From positions 1 through 5,616 of the forward strand of contig CALPPP020000095.1 of NCBI GenBank assembly GCA_943325485.2: a DNA stretch of 5,616 bases, given 5' to 3'. The translations under genes were made by a program, and so were the position numbers. Below the pieces are notes generated by a model. It did not search any database and had not been told where the DNA came from. It worked only from the letters and a program-made list of their open reading frames with translations. The DNA is from Rickettsia typhi. Its GTDB lineage: Bacteria > Pseudomonadota > Gammaproteobacteria > Burkholderiales > Burkholderiaceae_C. Of the stretch, positions 1 to 5,616 are shown piece after piece. Positions within the stretch are counted from its first letter, which is position 1. Every line of letters starts with the position of its first letter.

Positions 1-388
1 AGGTATCAAACAACGCGGGATGCGGGTCGTCACGGGCCAATAAGCGCAACAAGAGTTCATTCAGGTAATAGCCCGACAGCAATGCCTCGCCACTGGGCAT
101 GACATGGCCACCCGCCCACTCGGCACTCTTCAAGGTGCGAATTTCAGCGTCGCCGCCATAACAAAGCGACAAGGGTTGCAGGGGCAGCAACACGGCACGC
201 AAATGGGAGGTGGGTCGTTTAGCTCCCTTGGCGACCAAGGCCACCCGCCCGTGGTGGCGGGTGAAAACTTCCAAAATACGACTGGATTCGCTCCAGTCAT
301 AGTGGTGGAGCACAAAAGCGGGTTCATCCAGAACCCTGAGCGTTGCAGCTTTACTCGTAGCCAAAGCTGCGCACCCGCGCCTCGTCAT
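1..388 (-). CDS. recO: DNA repair protein RecO (N-terminal part, cut by window edge)
   Basis: RecO is the recombination mediator of the RecFOR pathway; with RecR it helps load RecA onto SSB-coated single-stranded DNA. About 129 residues are visible and the C-terminal part lies outside the window. The visible part is the N-terminal OB-fold domain, with the recognisable stretches [40 protein letters not shown] and [13 protein letters not shown], followed by the start of the helical domain ([20 protein letters not shown]). This wording is typical of Burkholderiales RecO. The frame has no stop from position 388 to the edge. I chose the ATG at 388-386, the only in-frame ATG before the conserved domain. 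It gives 24 residues before FVLHHYD, longer than I expect, overlaps era by 38 nt and lacks a clear Shine-Dalgarno. A TTG at 364-362 (MATSKAAT...) is a real alternative with a 14-nt overlap. Identity is confident; the start is not. It is the last visible gene of the lepA-lepB-rnc-era-recO unit. Confidence 0.9.
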   Translation of the reverse strand, partial: MTRRGCAALATSKAATLRVLDEPAFVLHHYDWSESSRILEVFTRHHGRVALVAKGAKRPTSHLRAVLLPLQPLSLCYGGDAEIRTLKSAEWAGGHVMPSGEALLSGYYLNELLLRLLARDDPHPALFDT

Positions 389-1277
389 CGGCCCAGCCCG
401 AGCGCACCTTCACCCACAGTTCAATGAACACTTTGGCATCCATCAACTTCTCTAACTCTTGACGGGCCAAGGTGCCGATTTGCTTCAAGCGCTCACCGCC
501 CTCGCCGATCACCATGGCTTTGTGACCATCGCGCTCGACCACGATGGTGGCCGCAATGCGCACCATGCGAGACACGGTTTTGCCCGGCTCTTCGCTGAAT
601 TTATCGATGATGACGGTGGAGGTGTAGGGCAGCTCGTCGCCGGTGAAGCGAAACAGTTTTTCTCGGATGATTTCACTGGCCAAAAACTTTTCGCTGCGGT
701 CGGTGAGTTCATCCTCGCTGTACCACCAAGCTTGTTGGGGCAGGTAGGCTTGGCACTGGGTCAGCAAACGCTCGATGTCCTTGGAATTTTTCGCCGACAT
801 GGGCATGAACTGCGCAAACGGGTGGCGTGTTTGCATCTCTTGCAACCAAGGGGCGATGTCTTCGCGGCGATGGACTTTGTCGAGCTTGTTGGCAATCAGC
901 AAAGCGGGAATGCCTTTGTGCAGCAGCGCCAGCACCTTGGCATCGGCTGCAGCAAAACTGCCGGCATTCACCACAAACAGCACCAAGTCCACATCGCTCA
1001 CAGCACCCATGACGGTTTTGTTGAGCGAGCGGTTCAAGGCGTTGGCGTGGTCGGTTTGAAAGCCAGGTGTGTCGACAAAAATAAACTGGGTGTCGCCCGT
1101 GCTGCGGATGCCGGTGATGCGGTGGCGTGTGGTTTGCGCTTTGCGCGAGGTGATGCTGATTTTTTGCCCCACCAAGGCGTTCAGCAAAGTGGATTTACCC
1201 ACATTGGGCTTGCCCACAATGGCCACCAAGCCACAGCGTTGCTTGCCTGTTGATGCAGGGCTTAAAGGTTCTGTCAT
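351..1277 (-). CDS. era: GTPase Era, ribosome-assembly factor
   Basis: Era is an essential GTPase that binds the 3' end of 16S rRNA and assists 30S subunit maturation, in the cytoplasm and at the inner membrane face. The product is 308 aa, close to the usual 300. The GTPase domain comes first: G1 GKPNVGKS (22-29), the switch I region with [12 protein letters not shown] (42-53), G3 DTPG (69-72), G4 NKLD (130-133) and G5 SAK (161-163). A C-terminal KH domain follows, with its GxxG loop as GEGG (258-261) and the conserved [14 protein letters not shown] near the end. An upstream ATG at 1298 is in frame, but I start at 1277 because AGGAG (1290-1286) lies 8 nt before that ATG, while the 1298 ATG has no Shine-Dalgarno. 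The chosen ATG shares an ATGA with the rnc stop, the usual sign of translational coupling. All motifs are intact. Confidence 0.97.
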   Translation of the reverse strand: MTEPLSPASTGKQRCGLVAIVGKPNVGKSTLLNALVGQKISITSRKAQTTRHRITGIRSTGDTQFIFVDTPGFQTDHANALNRSLNKTVMGAVSDVDLVLFVVNAGSFAAADAKVLALLHKGIPALLIANKLDKVHRREDIAPWLQEMQTRHPFAQFMPMSAKNSKDIERLLTQCQAYLPQQAWWYSEDELTDRSEKFLASEIIREKLFRFTGDELPYTSTVIIDKFSEEPGKTVSRMVRIAATIVVERDGHKAMVIGEGGERLKQIGTLARQELEKLMDAKVFIELWVKVRSGWADDEARVRSFGYE

Positions 1278-1972
1278 AAAGGATGCTCCTGCAGCCATTG
1301 GAGCATGGCGGCCGCAGCCGCTTGCTCGCCGCTGCGCCGCGAGTTACCAATACCGCGCTGGGCTTGCTTTAACTCCACGATTTCGCACTCGACATCGAAG
1401 GTTTGTTGGTGAGCCGCCCCCGTCGTGCCCGCTACACGGTAGATAGGCAGTTGCATACGCCGTGCTTGTAACCACTCTTGCAATTCGGTTTTGGGGTCTT
1501 TGGCAGCAGCGGTCATCGTCGGAGAGATAGCCACCTTCTCAAACAAGCGCAGCACCAAGCTTTCAGCGGCCTGGTAACCAGCGTCCATCAATACCGCGCC
1601 GATGATGGCTTCTAAGGCATCCGCCAAGATAGAGGGACGCTTTTGACCACCCGAGCGCATCTCGCCCTCGCCCAAACGGATCAAGCCGCTCAAACCCAAT
1701 TCCACCGCCAAACGGTGCAAGGTGTCTTGCTTGACCAAATTGGCGCGTACACGGGAAAGGTCGCCCTCCGGCTGGTCACGCAAAGCGGTATAGAGCATGC
1801 GCGACACCGCCAAATTAAGCACCGAGTCGCCTAAAAACTCCAGGCGCTCATTGTGTTGGCTGCTGAAACTGCGGTGGGTTAAGGCCAGCTCAAGCAGCTG
1901 AGGCTGGGCAAAGCGGTGCTTTAACCTGTCTTGCAAGCCCGAGGTGGTCAACTTCTCATGCACCTCGGCCAT
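1274..1972 (-). CDS. rnc: Ribonuclease III
   Basis: RNase III cleaves double-stranded RNA. It releases 16S and 23S precursors from the primary rRNA transcript and processes or degrades structured mRNAs and antisense duplexes. The product is 232 aa, the usual length. The catalytic domain carries the signature [12 protein letters not shown], with metal-binding and catalytic acids E42, E45, D49, D118 and E121; these match E. coli E38, E41, D45, D114 and E117 with a constant shift of four. A double-stranded-RNA-binding domain fills about residues 158-230 ([11 protein letters not shown]..., [16 protein letters not shown]). The ATG at 1972-1970 lies 2 nt after the lepB stop, with no strong Shine-Dalgarno, so initiation is probably coupled to lepB termination. 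Its stop TGA overlaps the era start. Many relatives keep a small DUF4845-type gene between lepB and rnc; none fits here. Confidence 0.98.
   Translation of the reverse strand: MAEVHEKLTTSGLQDRLKHRFAQPQLLELALTHRSFSSQHNERLEFLGDSVLNLAVSRMLYTALRDQPEGDLSRVRANLVKQDTLHRLAVELGLSGLIRLGEGEMRSGGQKRPSILADALEAIIGAVLMDAGYQAAESLVLRLFEKVAISPTMTAAAKDPKTELQEWLQARRMQLPIYRVAGTTGAAHQQTFDVECEIVELKQAQRGIGNSRRSGEQAAAAAMLQWLQEHPL
1286..1290 (-). promoter_or_regulatory. Shine-Dalgarno AGGAG deciding the era start
   Basis: AGGAG on the minus strand lies inside the end of rnc, 8 nt before the ATG at 1277-1275. It supports that ATG over the in-frame ATG at 1298, which would add seven residues (MAAGASF) with no ribosome binding site of its own. 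Confidence 0.8.
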
Positions 1973-1974
1973 CG

Positions 1975-2979
1975 TCAGTCAAAACCACCGACCCGAGAGG
2001 GGTTGCCAAAATTCATCCAGACAAAAAAGGCTTTGCCCACGATGTTTTGGTCGGGCACAAAGCCCCAGTAGCGGGAATCCAAGGAGTTGTCGCGGTTGTC
2101 ACCCATCATGAAGTAATGACCGGCTGGCACTTTGCAAACAAAACCTTCGACGTTGTAAGTGCAGTTTTCTTTGTAAGCAAAGTCATCGATACCGCTCACA
2201 AAAGCCGGCGCACGTTCTTCGTTCAACAAACGGTGGGTCCGCAGATTTTTCATGTCAGACGGTGTGCTGCCAATCGGCATGGGTTCTTCGAACTGCTTGC
2301 TGTAGCGCATATTGTCTGCGTCAAAAAAATCGGGAATGGCGGTTTTAGCCACCAGCTGGCCATTGATAGTGAGTTGCTTGTTGATGTAAGCGATCTCGTC
2401 GCCAGGGATACCTATGACGCGCTTGATGTAGTCCAAGCTGGGCTTGGGTGGGTAGCGAAACACCATGACGTCGCCACGCTGCACCGCGTTACCGTCGGTC
2501 AGTTTGTGGTTGATGACAGGCAAACGGATGCCGTAATGAAATTTGTTGACCAAAATCAAGTCACCCACATGCAAGGTGGGGATCATGGAGCCTGAGGGAA
2601 TTTTGAAGGGCTCAAACAAAAAAGAACGCAAGATGAACACCGCGGCAATGACGGGAAACAAACCTGCGGTCCAGTCCAGCCACCAAGGTTGGCGGTAGAT
2701 CTCCTCTACTTTGGCGGCCAGTTGCTGGTGCTCGGGTGGTGTGGCGATGCCCTGCTGGGACAACTCTTGTTCACGCTTGGCATATTGGTCTTGCAAAGCT
2801 TGGGCTGTGCGTTGACGATTCGGCCAAAAATACAATTTCTCAGCCACCCAATACACACCGGTGACAGTGGTGGCCATCAACAACAGCAAAGCAAAATTGC
2901 CTTCCACGATACCAGCGTACCAAGCGCCGGCATAGCCAACAAAAGCGGCCAAGACCAAGCCGGTGATGGCGGCGATCAA
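1975..2979 (-). CDS. lepB: Signal peptidase I (leader peptidase)
   Basis: LepB is the inner-membrane serine protease that removes signal peptides from proteins exported by Sec or Tat, acting on the periplasmic face. With the TTG start the product is 334 aa (E. coli 324). A first membrane segment spans about residues 2-22, a second about 28-46, then comes a charged, Gln-rich cytoplasmic loop (53-97) and a further membrane segment (about 101-120). Catalysis uses a Ser/Lys dyad: Ser131 in [10 protein letters not shown] and Lys186 in [12 protein letters not shown]. The conserved box [18 protein letters not shown] is at 292-309. Cys273 and Cys282 sit in the periplasmic domain and could form a disulfide (inference). 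The frame stays open to an ATG at 3111 inside lepA, but those 44 extra residues are charged and unlike LepB. The TTG at 2979-2977 overlaps the lepA stop as TTGA, has AGGTGG just upstream, and gives the N-terminus ([19 protein letters not shown]) I expect for this group. Confidence 0.96.
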   Translation of the reverse strand: MIAAITGLVLAAFVGYAGAWYAGIVEGNFALLLLMATTVTGVYWVAEKLYFWPNRQRTAQALQDQYAKREQELSQQGIATPPEHQQLAAKVEEIYRQPWWLDWTAGLFPVIAAVFILRSFLFEPFKIPSGSMIPTLHVGDLILVNKFHYGIRLPVINHKLTDGNAVQRGDVMVFRYPPKPSLDYIKRVIGIPGDEIAYINKQLTINGQLVAKTAIPDFFDADNMRYSKQFEEPMPIGSTPSDMKNLRTHRLLNEERAPAFVSGIDDFAYKENCTYNVEGFVCKVPAGHYFMMGDNRDNSLDSRYWGFVPDQNIVGKAFFVWMNFGNPSRVGGFD

Positions 2980-4784
2980 TCTTCCACCTGCAATATCGCC
3001 AAAAAGGCTTCTTGGGGCACTTCTACCGATCCGATTTGTTTCATGCGTTTCTTGCCTGCTTTTTGTTTCTCTAAAAGTTTGCGCTTGCGACTGATGTCGC
3101 CACCATAGCATTTTGCCAGCACGTTTTTACGCAAAGCTTTGATGGTTTCGCGCGAAATAATGTTGGCGCCAATCGCTGCTTGGATGGCCACATCGAACAT
3201 TTGACGGCTGATGATTTCGCGCATTTTGGAGACCACCGCACGGCCACGGTACTGCGACTGACTGCGGTGAACAATGATGGAAAGGGCATCCACCCGCTCG
3301 CCATTAAACAAAATATCGACCTTCACCACATCCGATGCGCGGTACTCTTTGAACTCGTAGTCCATGGAGGCATAACCACGGCTCACGCTTTTGAGTTTGT
3401 CGAAAAAGTCTAAAACGATTTCACCCAAAGGCATTTCATAGGTCAGCATGACTTGGCGACCGTGGTACGCCATATTCAGCTGTACCCCGCGCTTTTGGTT
3501 CGCCAAGGTCATGACCGCGCCCACATAGTCTTGCGGCATGTACAAATGCACGGTAACGATGGGCTCGCGGATTTCTTCCATCTTGCTGGCTTCGGGCATC
3601 TTGGAGGGGTTCTCCACCATGATGACCTCGCCATCGGCCCGCAGCACCTCGTACACCACGCTGGGCGCGGTGGTGATCAGGTCTTGATCGAATTCCCGCT
3701 CCAAGCGCTCTTGCACAATTTCCATGTGCAACAGCCCCAAAAAGCCGCAGCGAAAACCAAAGCCCAGCGCCTGTGACACCTCGGGTTCGTAGCGCAGTGA
3801 CGAATCGTTGAGCTTGAGTTTTTCCAAGGCGTCCCGCAAGGCGTCGTACTGGTTGGCTTCGGTGGGGTACAGGCCCGCAAACACCTGCGGCTGGATTTCC
3901 TTGAAACCAGGCAAGGCTTGCTCTGCAGGCCCGAGGTTGTTGGGCAGCTTTTTCTCCAAAGTGATGGTGTCGCCCACCTTGGCGGCTTGCAATTCTTTGA
4001 TGCCGGCAATGATGTAACCCACCTCACCGGCTTCCAAAGATTCCCGTGACTCGTTGGCGGGTGTGAACACGCCAAGACTGTCGGCGTTGTAGACCGCGTT
4101 GGTGGCCATCATCTTGAAGCGCTCACCTTTGGCCAAGCGGCCATCGACGACACGCACCAGCATGACCACGCCCACATAGGTGTCGAACCAGCTGTCGACG
4201 ATCATGGCTCGCAAGGGCGCATCGGGATTGCCTTGGGGCGGCGGGATTTTGGCGACCACTGCTTCCAAAATCTCGTCCACGCCCATGCCGGTTTTGGCCG
4301 AGCAAGGAATAGCGTCAGACGCGTCGATGCCGATCACATCTTCAATTTCTGTTTTGGCGTTCTCGGGATCGGCCGAGGCCAAATCCATCTTGTTGAGCAC
4401 GGGCACCACCTCGACGCCCAAGTCGAGTGCGGTGTAGCAGTTGGCCACCGTCTGCGCTTCCACGCCTTGGCTGGCGTCCACCACCAACAAGGCACCTTCA
4501 CAGGCGGACAAGGAACGACTCACCTCGTAGGAAAAATCGACATGACCCGGTGTGTCGATCAAATTCAGGTTGTAAATCTCGCCGTTTTTTGCCTTGTAGC
4601 GCAGCGAAGCGGTCTGCGCCTTGATGGTTATCCCCCGCTCTTTTTCGATATCCATTGAGTCGAGGACCTGTGCCTCCATCTCTCGGTCACTCAAACCACC
4701 GCAGCGCTGAATCAAGCGGTCTGCAAGCGTGGATTTGCCGTGGTCAATGTGCGCAATGATGGAAAAATTTCTGATGTGGTTCAT
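2976..4784 (-). CDS. lepA: Elongation factor 4 (LepA), ribosome-associated GTPase
   Basis: LepA (EF4) is an EF-G-like GTPase that acts on ribosomes; reported roles include back-translocation and support of initiation or 30S assembly. The product is 602 aa (E. coli 599). The GTPase domain shows G1 AHIDHGKST (11-19), G2 region GITIKAQT (51-58), G3 DTPGH with catalytic His81, G4 NKMD (131-134) and G5 SAKTG (162-166). EF-G-like domains follow, then the LepA-specific C-terminal domain (ending [20 protein letters not shown] and [11 protein letters not shown]). I start at the ATG at 4784-4782 ([16 protein letters not shown]), as in known LepA proteins; the preceding codon TTG at 4787 is a possible start, and an in-frame TAA shortly upstream (4799-4797) bounds any extension. 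I see no Shine-Dalgarno before the ATG. It is the first gene of the lepA-lepB-rnc-era-recO unit and its stop overlaps the lepB start. Confidence 0.98.
   Translation of the reverse strand: MNHIRNFSIIAHIDHGKSTLADRLIQRCGGLSDREMEAQVLDSMDIEKERGITIKAQTASLRYKAKNGEIYNLNLIDTPGHVDFSYEVSRSLSACEGALLVVDASQGVEAQTVANCYTALDLGVEVVPVLNKMDLASADPENAKTEIEDVIGIDASDAIPCSAKTGMGVDEILEAVVAKIPPPQGNPDAPLRAMIVDSWFDTYVGVVMLVRVVDGRLAKGERFKMMATNAVYNADSLGVFTPANESRESLEAGEVGYIIAGIKELQAAKVGDTITLEKKLPNNLGPAEQALPGFKEIQPQVFAGLYPTEANQYDALRDALEKLKLNDSSLRYEPEVSQALGFGFRCGFLGLLHMEIVQERLEREFDQDLITTAPSVVYEVLRADGEVIMVENPSKMPEASKMEEIREPIVTVHLYMPQDYVGAVMTLANQKRGVQLNMAYHGRQVMLTYEMPLGEIVLDFFDKLKSVSRGYASMDYEFKEYRASDVVKVDILFNGERVDALSIIVHRSQSQYRGRAVVSKMREIISRQMFDVAIQAAIGANIISRETIKALRKNVLAKCYGGDISRKRKLLEKQKAGKKRMKQIGSVEVPQEAFLAILQVED
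2984..2989 (-). promoter_or_regulatory. Shine-Dalgarno AGGTGG deciding the TTG start of lepB
   Basis: AGGTGG on the minus strand lies at the very end of lepA, 4 nt before the TTG at 2979-2977 (7 nt if measured from its AGG). It supports starting lepB at a TTG that shares four bases with the lepA stop, instead of at the ATG 132 nt further upstream. Confidence 0.75.
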
Positions 4785-4829
4785 CAAAGCAAGCAGTTAA
4801 GTATTTGAATTTACAGAGGAGAAAAGCAT

Positions 4830-4860
4830 AAAAAAGGGCGCGTCAGGTTATGACGCGCCC
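4830..4860 (-). terminator. Rho-independent terminator just upstream of lepA
   Basis: On the minus strand there is a perfect 10-bp GC-rich stem (GGGCGCGTCA with TGACGCGCCC), a 5-nt loop TAACC, and then six T residues (4835-4830). The T-run follows the stem only on the minus strand, so it stops transcription running towards lepA. It ends 45 nt before the lepA ATG. It could close the degP transcript, end a small RNA, or act as a transcription attenuator in a lepA leader. Confidence 0.93.
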
Positions 4861-4900
4861 GGAACCAACAATCTATGGCAACTGCGATAGTTGGGAATTC

Positions 4901-4906
4901 ATTGTA
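4901..4906 (-). promoter_or_regulatory. Possible -10 element TACAAT upstream of the terminator
   Basis: TACAAT matches the sigma70 -10 consensus at five of six positions. No good -35 sits 16-18 nt upstream; the nearest TTG-type hexamer is TTGGGC with a short 15-nt spacing. If used, transcription would begin near 4894, about 34 nt before the terminator stem, giving a leader with a terminator ahead of lepA. The evidence is weak. Confidence 0.3.
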
Positions 4907-4976
4907 GGGAAAAAGGCGCTTGCCCAAAGTCCTTACAAGTCTCTCAAGCCTTCGTTGCAAGACAGCCACACAGAAT

Positions 4977-4985
4977 TTATTCACA
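4977..4985 (+). promoter_or_regulatory. DnaA box TTATTCACA
   Basis: This 9-mer fits the DnaA box consensus TTWTNCACA. It is in the same orientation as the next box and starts exactly 11 bp before it, about one helical turn, which favours cooperative DnaA binding. DnaA occupancy has not been shown. Confidence 0.6.
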
Positions 4986-4987
4986 AC

Positions 4988-4996
4988 TTATCCACA
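4988..4996 (+). promoter_or_regulatory. DnaA box TTATCCACA (perfect high-affinity type)
   Basis: This is an exact match to the strongest class of DnaA box (E. coli R1/R4 type). It is tandem with the box at 4977-4985. Two weaker look-alikes face it on the minus strand at 5025-5033 (TCACCCACA, 7 of 9) and 5036-5044 (CGCTCCACA, 6 of 9). The pair lies downstream of the 5121-5093 promoter, inside its predicted transcript. Confidence 0.7.
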
Positions 4997-5092
4997 GAAT
5001 CAGCGCAAAAACAACAGAACAACTTGTGGGTGAGCTGTGGAGCGTTGAGGGGGAAGTCTTCTGAATCTCGCATGGTGGTTATTTTCCGTCCT

Positions 5093-5121
5093 TTTATATC
5101 GATTTAAGTTTTTAGAATCAA
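5093..5121 (-). promoter_or_regulatory. Sigma70-type promoter, TTGATT - 17 nt - TATAAA
   Basis: On the minus strand the -35 TTGATT (5121-5116, 4 of 6) and the -10 TATAAA (5098-5093, 5 of 6) are separated by the ideal 17 nt, in AT-rich DNA. Transcription would start near 5086 and run to the terminator at 4860-4830, or through it into lepA. It is the best promoter match I found in the gap and the likely main promoter for the lepA operon or for a small RNA. Confidence 0.55.
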
Positions 5122-5128
5122 TTCTTTA
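5116..5128 (+). promoter_or_regulatory. IHF-binding consensus
   Basis: AATCAATTCTTTA matches the IHF core consensus WATCAANNNNTTR at every defined position. It overlaps the -35 of the promoter at 5121-5093 and lies about 120 bp from the DnaA box pair. The surroundings are AT-rich, which raises the odds of a chance match. Confidence 0.45.
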
Positions 5129-5184
5129 GACAATTTTATGTTTAAACAGGGCGACTTCCCATCAACCCTGAAAATTGAAAATAT

Positions 5185-5213
5185 ATTTTTAAATCGTTGG
5201 GTGAATCCGTCAA
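5185..5213 (-). promoter_or_regulatory. Weak second promoter candidate, TTGACG - 17 nt - AAAAAT
   Basis: The -35 TTGACG (5213-5208) matches five of six consensus positions. The -10 is poor (AAAAAT with 17-nt spacing, or TAAAAA with 16). It faces lepA and lies just downstream of the degP stop. Confidence 0.3.
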
Positions 5214-5226
5214 ATAGCGCCAAGGG

Positions 5227-5252
5227 TAAACCCTTTGTATTCAAAGGGCTTA
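5227..5252 (-). terminator. Hairpin spanning the degP stop codon, possible weak terminator
   Basis: On the minus strand the sequence folds into an 11-bp stem with one G-U pair: TAAGCCCTTTG, loop AATA, CAAAGGGTTTA. The degP stop TAA forms the base of the stem. The core of 7 bp (CCCTTTG/CAAAGGG) is perfect. There is no T-run after the stem, so termination would be weak; a role in protecting the 3' end of the degP mRNA is as likely. Confidence 0.45.
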
Positions 5253-5616
5253 GCGCGGTCGAATAACGGTGTACTGCGCCCACTCGCCCCTACGCAAAAG
5301 CACATTGATGGGCTTGCTTTTGTCCAAGCGCGTGAGCAGTTGGGTAAAAGCCTTTACATCGGCCACCTCGGTGTTGGCGACCTGCACCACCACATCACCC
5401 TCTCGGATACCGGCTTTCAAAGCGGGGTCAGCCACAGCGTCAACACGTACACCGCCTTTGAGGTTGAGTTCTTTTTTCAAGGCGTCAGTCAAATCACTGA
5501 CAGTCAGCCCCAGCAGTTGGGTGGCATTGGGTGCTGCTGCTTTCTCGGGGGTCGCTTTGTTTTGGGCGGTTTTATCCGGCTCGAACTCGCCCACCATGAT
5601 CGGGTAGTCCTTGGTG
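5250..5616 (-). CDS. degP: DegP/MucD-type periplasmic serine protease (C-terminal part, cut by window edge)
   Basis: DegP/HtrA-family proteases degrade or refold misfolded proteins in the periplasm. Only the last 121 residues are visible; the frame is open to the window edge, so the signal peptide, protease domain with His-Asp-Ser triad and first PDZ domain lie outside. What remains is a linker rich in Ala, Lys and Pro (DKTAQNKATPEKAAAPNAT) followed by the second PDZ domain: LLGLTVSDLTDALKKELNLK, GGVRVDAVADPALKAGIREG, DVVVQVANTEVADVKAFTQL and a final strand with PINVLLRRGEWAQYTVIRPR. This matches the end of Do-family proteases. In beta- and gammaproteobacteria this gene (mucD) often closes the rpoE-rse cluster next to lepA, which fits the position here. 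I cannot tell MucD from other DegP paralogues with the catalytic part missing. Confidence 0.88.
   Translation of the reverse strand, partial: TKDYPIMVGEFEPDKTAQNKATPEKAAAPNATQLLGLTVSDLTDALKKELNLKGGVRVDAVADPALKAGIREGDVVVQVANTEVADVKAFTQLLTRLDKSKPINVLLRRGEWAQYTVIRPR

Larger units (their letters stand above)
4830..5086 (-). ncRNA. Candidate small RNA or attenuated lepA leader
   Basis: A good promoter (predicted start near 5086) and a strong intrinsic terminator (to 4830) bound about 257 nt on the minus strand with no convincing gene inside. I recognise no known RNA family. Near the 3' end, just before the terminator, two alternative hairpins can form: CAACT/AGTTG (4895-4881) or CCAACTATC/GATTGTTGG with one mismatch (4896-4867). 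It may instead be the 5' leader of lepA mRNA with partial termination. A short 30-codon frame (5073-4981) occupies its first half. The call rests only on the boundaries. Confidence 0.3.
5092..5197. other. AT-rich segment
   Basis: This stretch is far richer in A and T than the adjacent genes (long runs such as those at 5101-5120 and 5171-5194) and contains short palindromes, for example agaat-ca-attct at 5114-5125. CGATTTAA at 5100-5107 recurs inverted at 5188-5195. It contains the promoter and the IHF site. It could serve as an easily melted region next to the DnaA boxes, or simply as upstream promoter DNA. Confidence 0.6.
4785..5249. other. Intergenic region degP-lepA, non-coding, with regulatory signals
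   Basis: No convincing protein gene lies in these 465 bp. Reading the minus strand from degP to lepA, it contains a hairpin just after the degP stop, an AT-rich stretch (about 5092-5197), a sigma70-like promoter (5121-5093), an IHF consensus on the plus strand at 5116-5128, two DnaA boxes (4996-4977), a second possible -10 element (4906-4901) and an intrinsic terminator (4860-4830). Base composition is clearly more AT-rich than the flanking genes in the 5092-5197 part. An 85-codon frame on the plus strand across this region looks spurious. Confidence 0.85.

Noticed and set aside
104..427. 107-codon plus-strand frame at the left edge
   Set aside because: The minus strand here encodes clear RecO sequence and the end of Era; the plus-strand peptide is low-complexity and unrecognisable.
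459..1253. 264-codon plus-strand frame opposite era
   Set aside because: It is antisense to a complete, motif-rich Era gene and has a His/Gly/Gln-rich composition typical of shadow frames.
2047..2595. 182-codon plus-strand frame opposite lepB
   Set aside because: It is antisense to the catalytic domain of LepB, with no domain of its own.
4830..4860. The hairpin as a terminator for plus-strand transcription
   Set aside because: On the plus strand the stem is followed by GGAACCAAC, with no T-run; the A-run lies before the stem.
4850..5107. 85-codon plus-strand frame in the degP-lepA gap
   Set aside because: Its ATG lies at the loop of the terminator hairpin, there is no Shine-Dalgarno, the peptide has no recognisable domain, and part of it is simply the translation of the DnaA boxes (FIHNLST).
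4977..5200. The gap as the chromosomal replication origin itself
   Set aside because: Only two good DnaA boxes are present and no dnaA, dnaN, rpmH or gyrB is nearby; a secondary DnaA-binding locus fits better.
1..5616. Mobile elements, CRISPR arrays, tRNA or rRNA genes
   Set aside because: I saw no transposase or integrase sequence, no regularly spaced repeats, no tRNA cloverleaf and no rRNA segment; the window is a conserved housekeeping operon.

Overview
The window carries a conserved housekeeping operon from a proteobacterium, all on the minus strand. Gene order, protein wording (LepB, RecO and Era regions of Burkholderiales type) and a by-eye GC content in the mid-50s fit a betaproteobacterium of the order Burkholderiales, probably near Comamonadaceae. 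This placement rests on recognition, not on a database search.

Layout in the direction of transcription (right to left): 5616-5250 is the C-terminal end of a DegP/MucD-type periplasmic serine protease, usually the last gene of the rpoE-rseA-rseB-mucD envelope-stress cluster. Next comes a non-coding gap of about 465 bp (5249-4785), the least ordinary part of the window. It holds a hairpin over the degP stop codon, an AT-rich stretch, a good sigma70-type promoter, a consensus IHF site, two tandem DnaA boxes and a textbook intrinsic terminator only 45 nt upstream of lepA. After it come lepA (4784-2976, elongation factor 4), lepB (2979-1975, signal peptidase I), rnc (1972-1274, RNase III), era (1277-351, ribosome-assembly GTPase) and recO (388-1, DNA repair, cut by the window edge).

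The five genes lepA-lepB-rnc-era-recO are packed as one translationally coupled unit: TTGA overlap, 2-nt gap, ATGA overlap, then an overlap of up to 38 nt. Together they serve translation (LepA), protein export (LepB), rRNA processing and 30S maturation (RNase III, Era) and recombination repair (RecO). Two starts differ from the longest open frames. LepB most likely starts at a TTG inside the lepA stop, and Era at the ATG inside the rnc stop; both have good Shine-Dalgarno sequences.

The genes themselves are intact and ordinary. The degP-lepA gap is where unexplained structure sits: a promoter-to-terminator unit of about 255 nt on the minus strand that could be a small RNA or an attenuated lepA leader, with DnaA and IHF sites resembling a DnaA-titrating, DnaA-reactivating or origin-like element.
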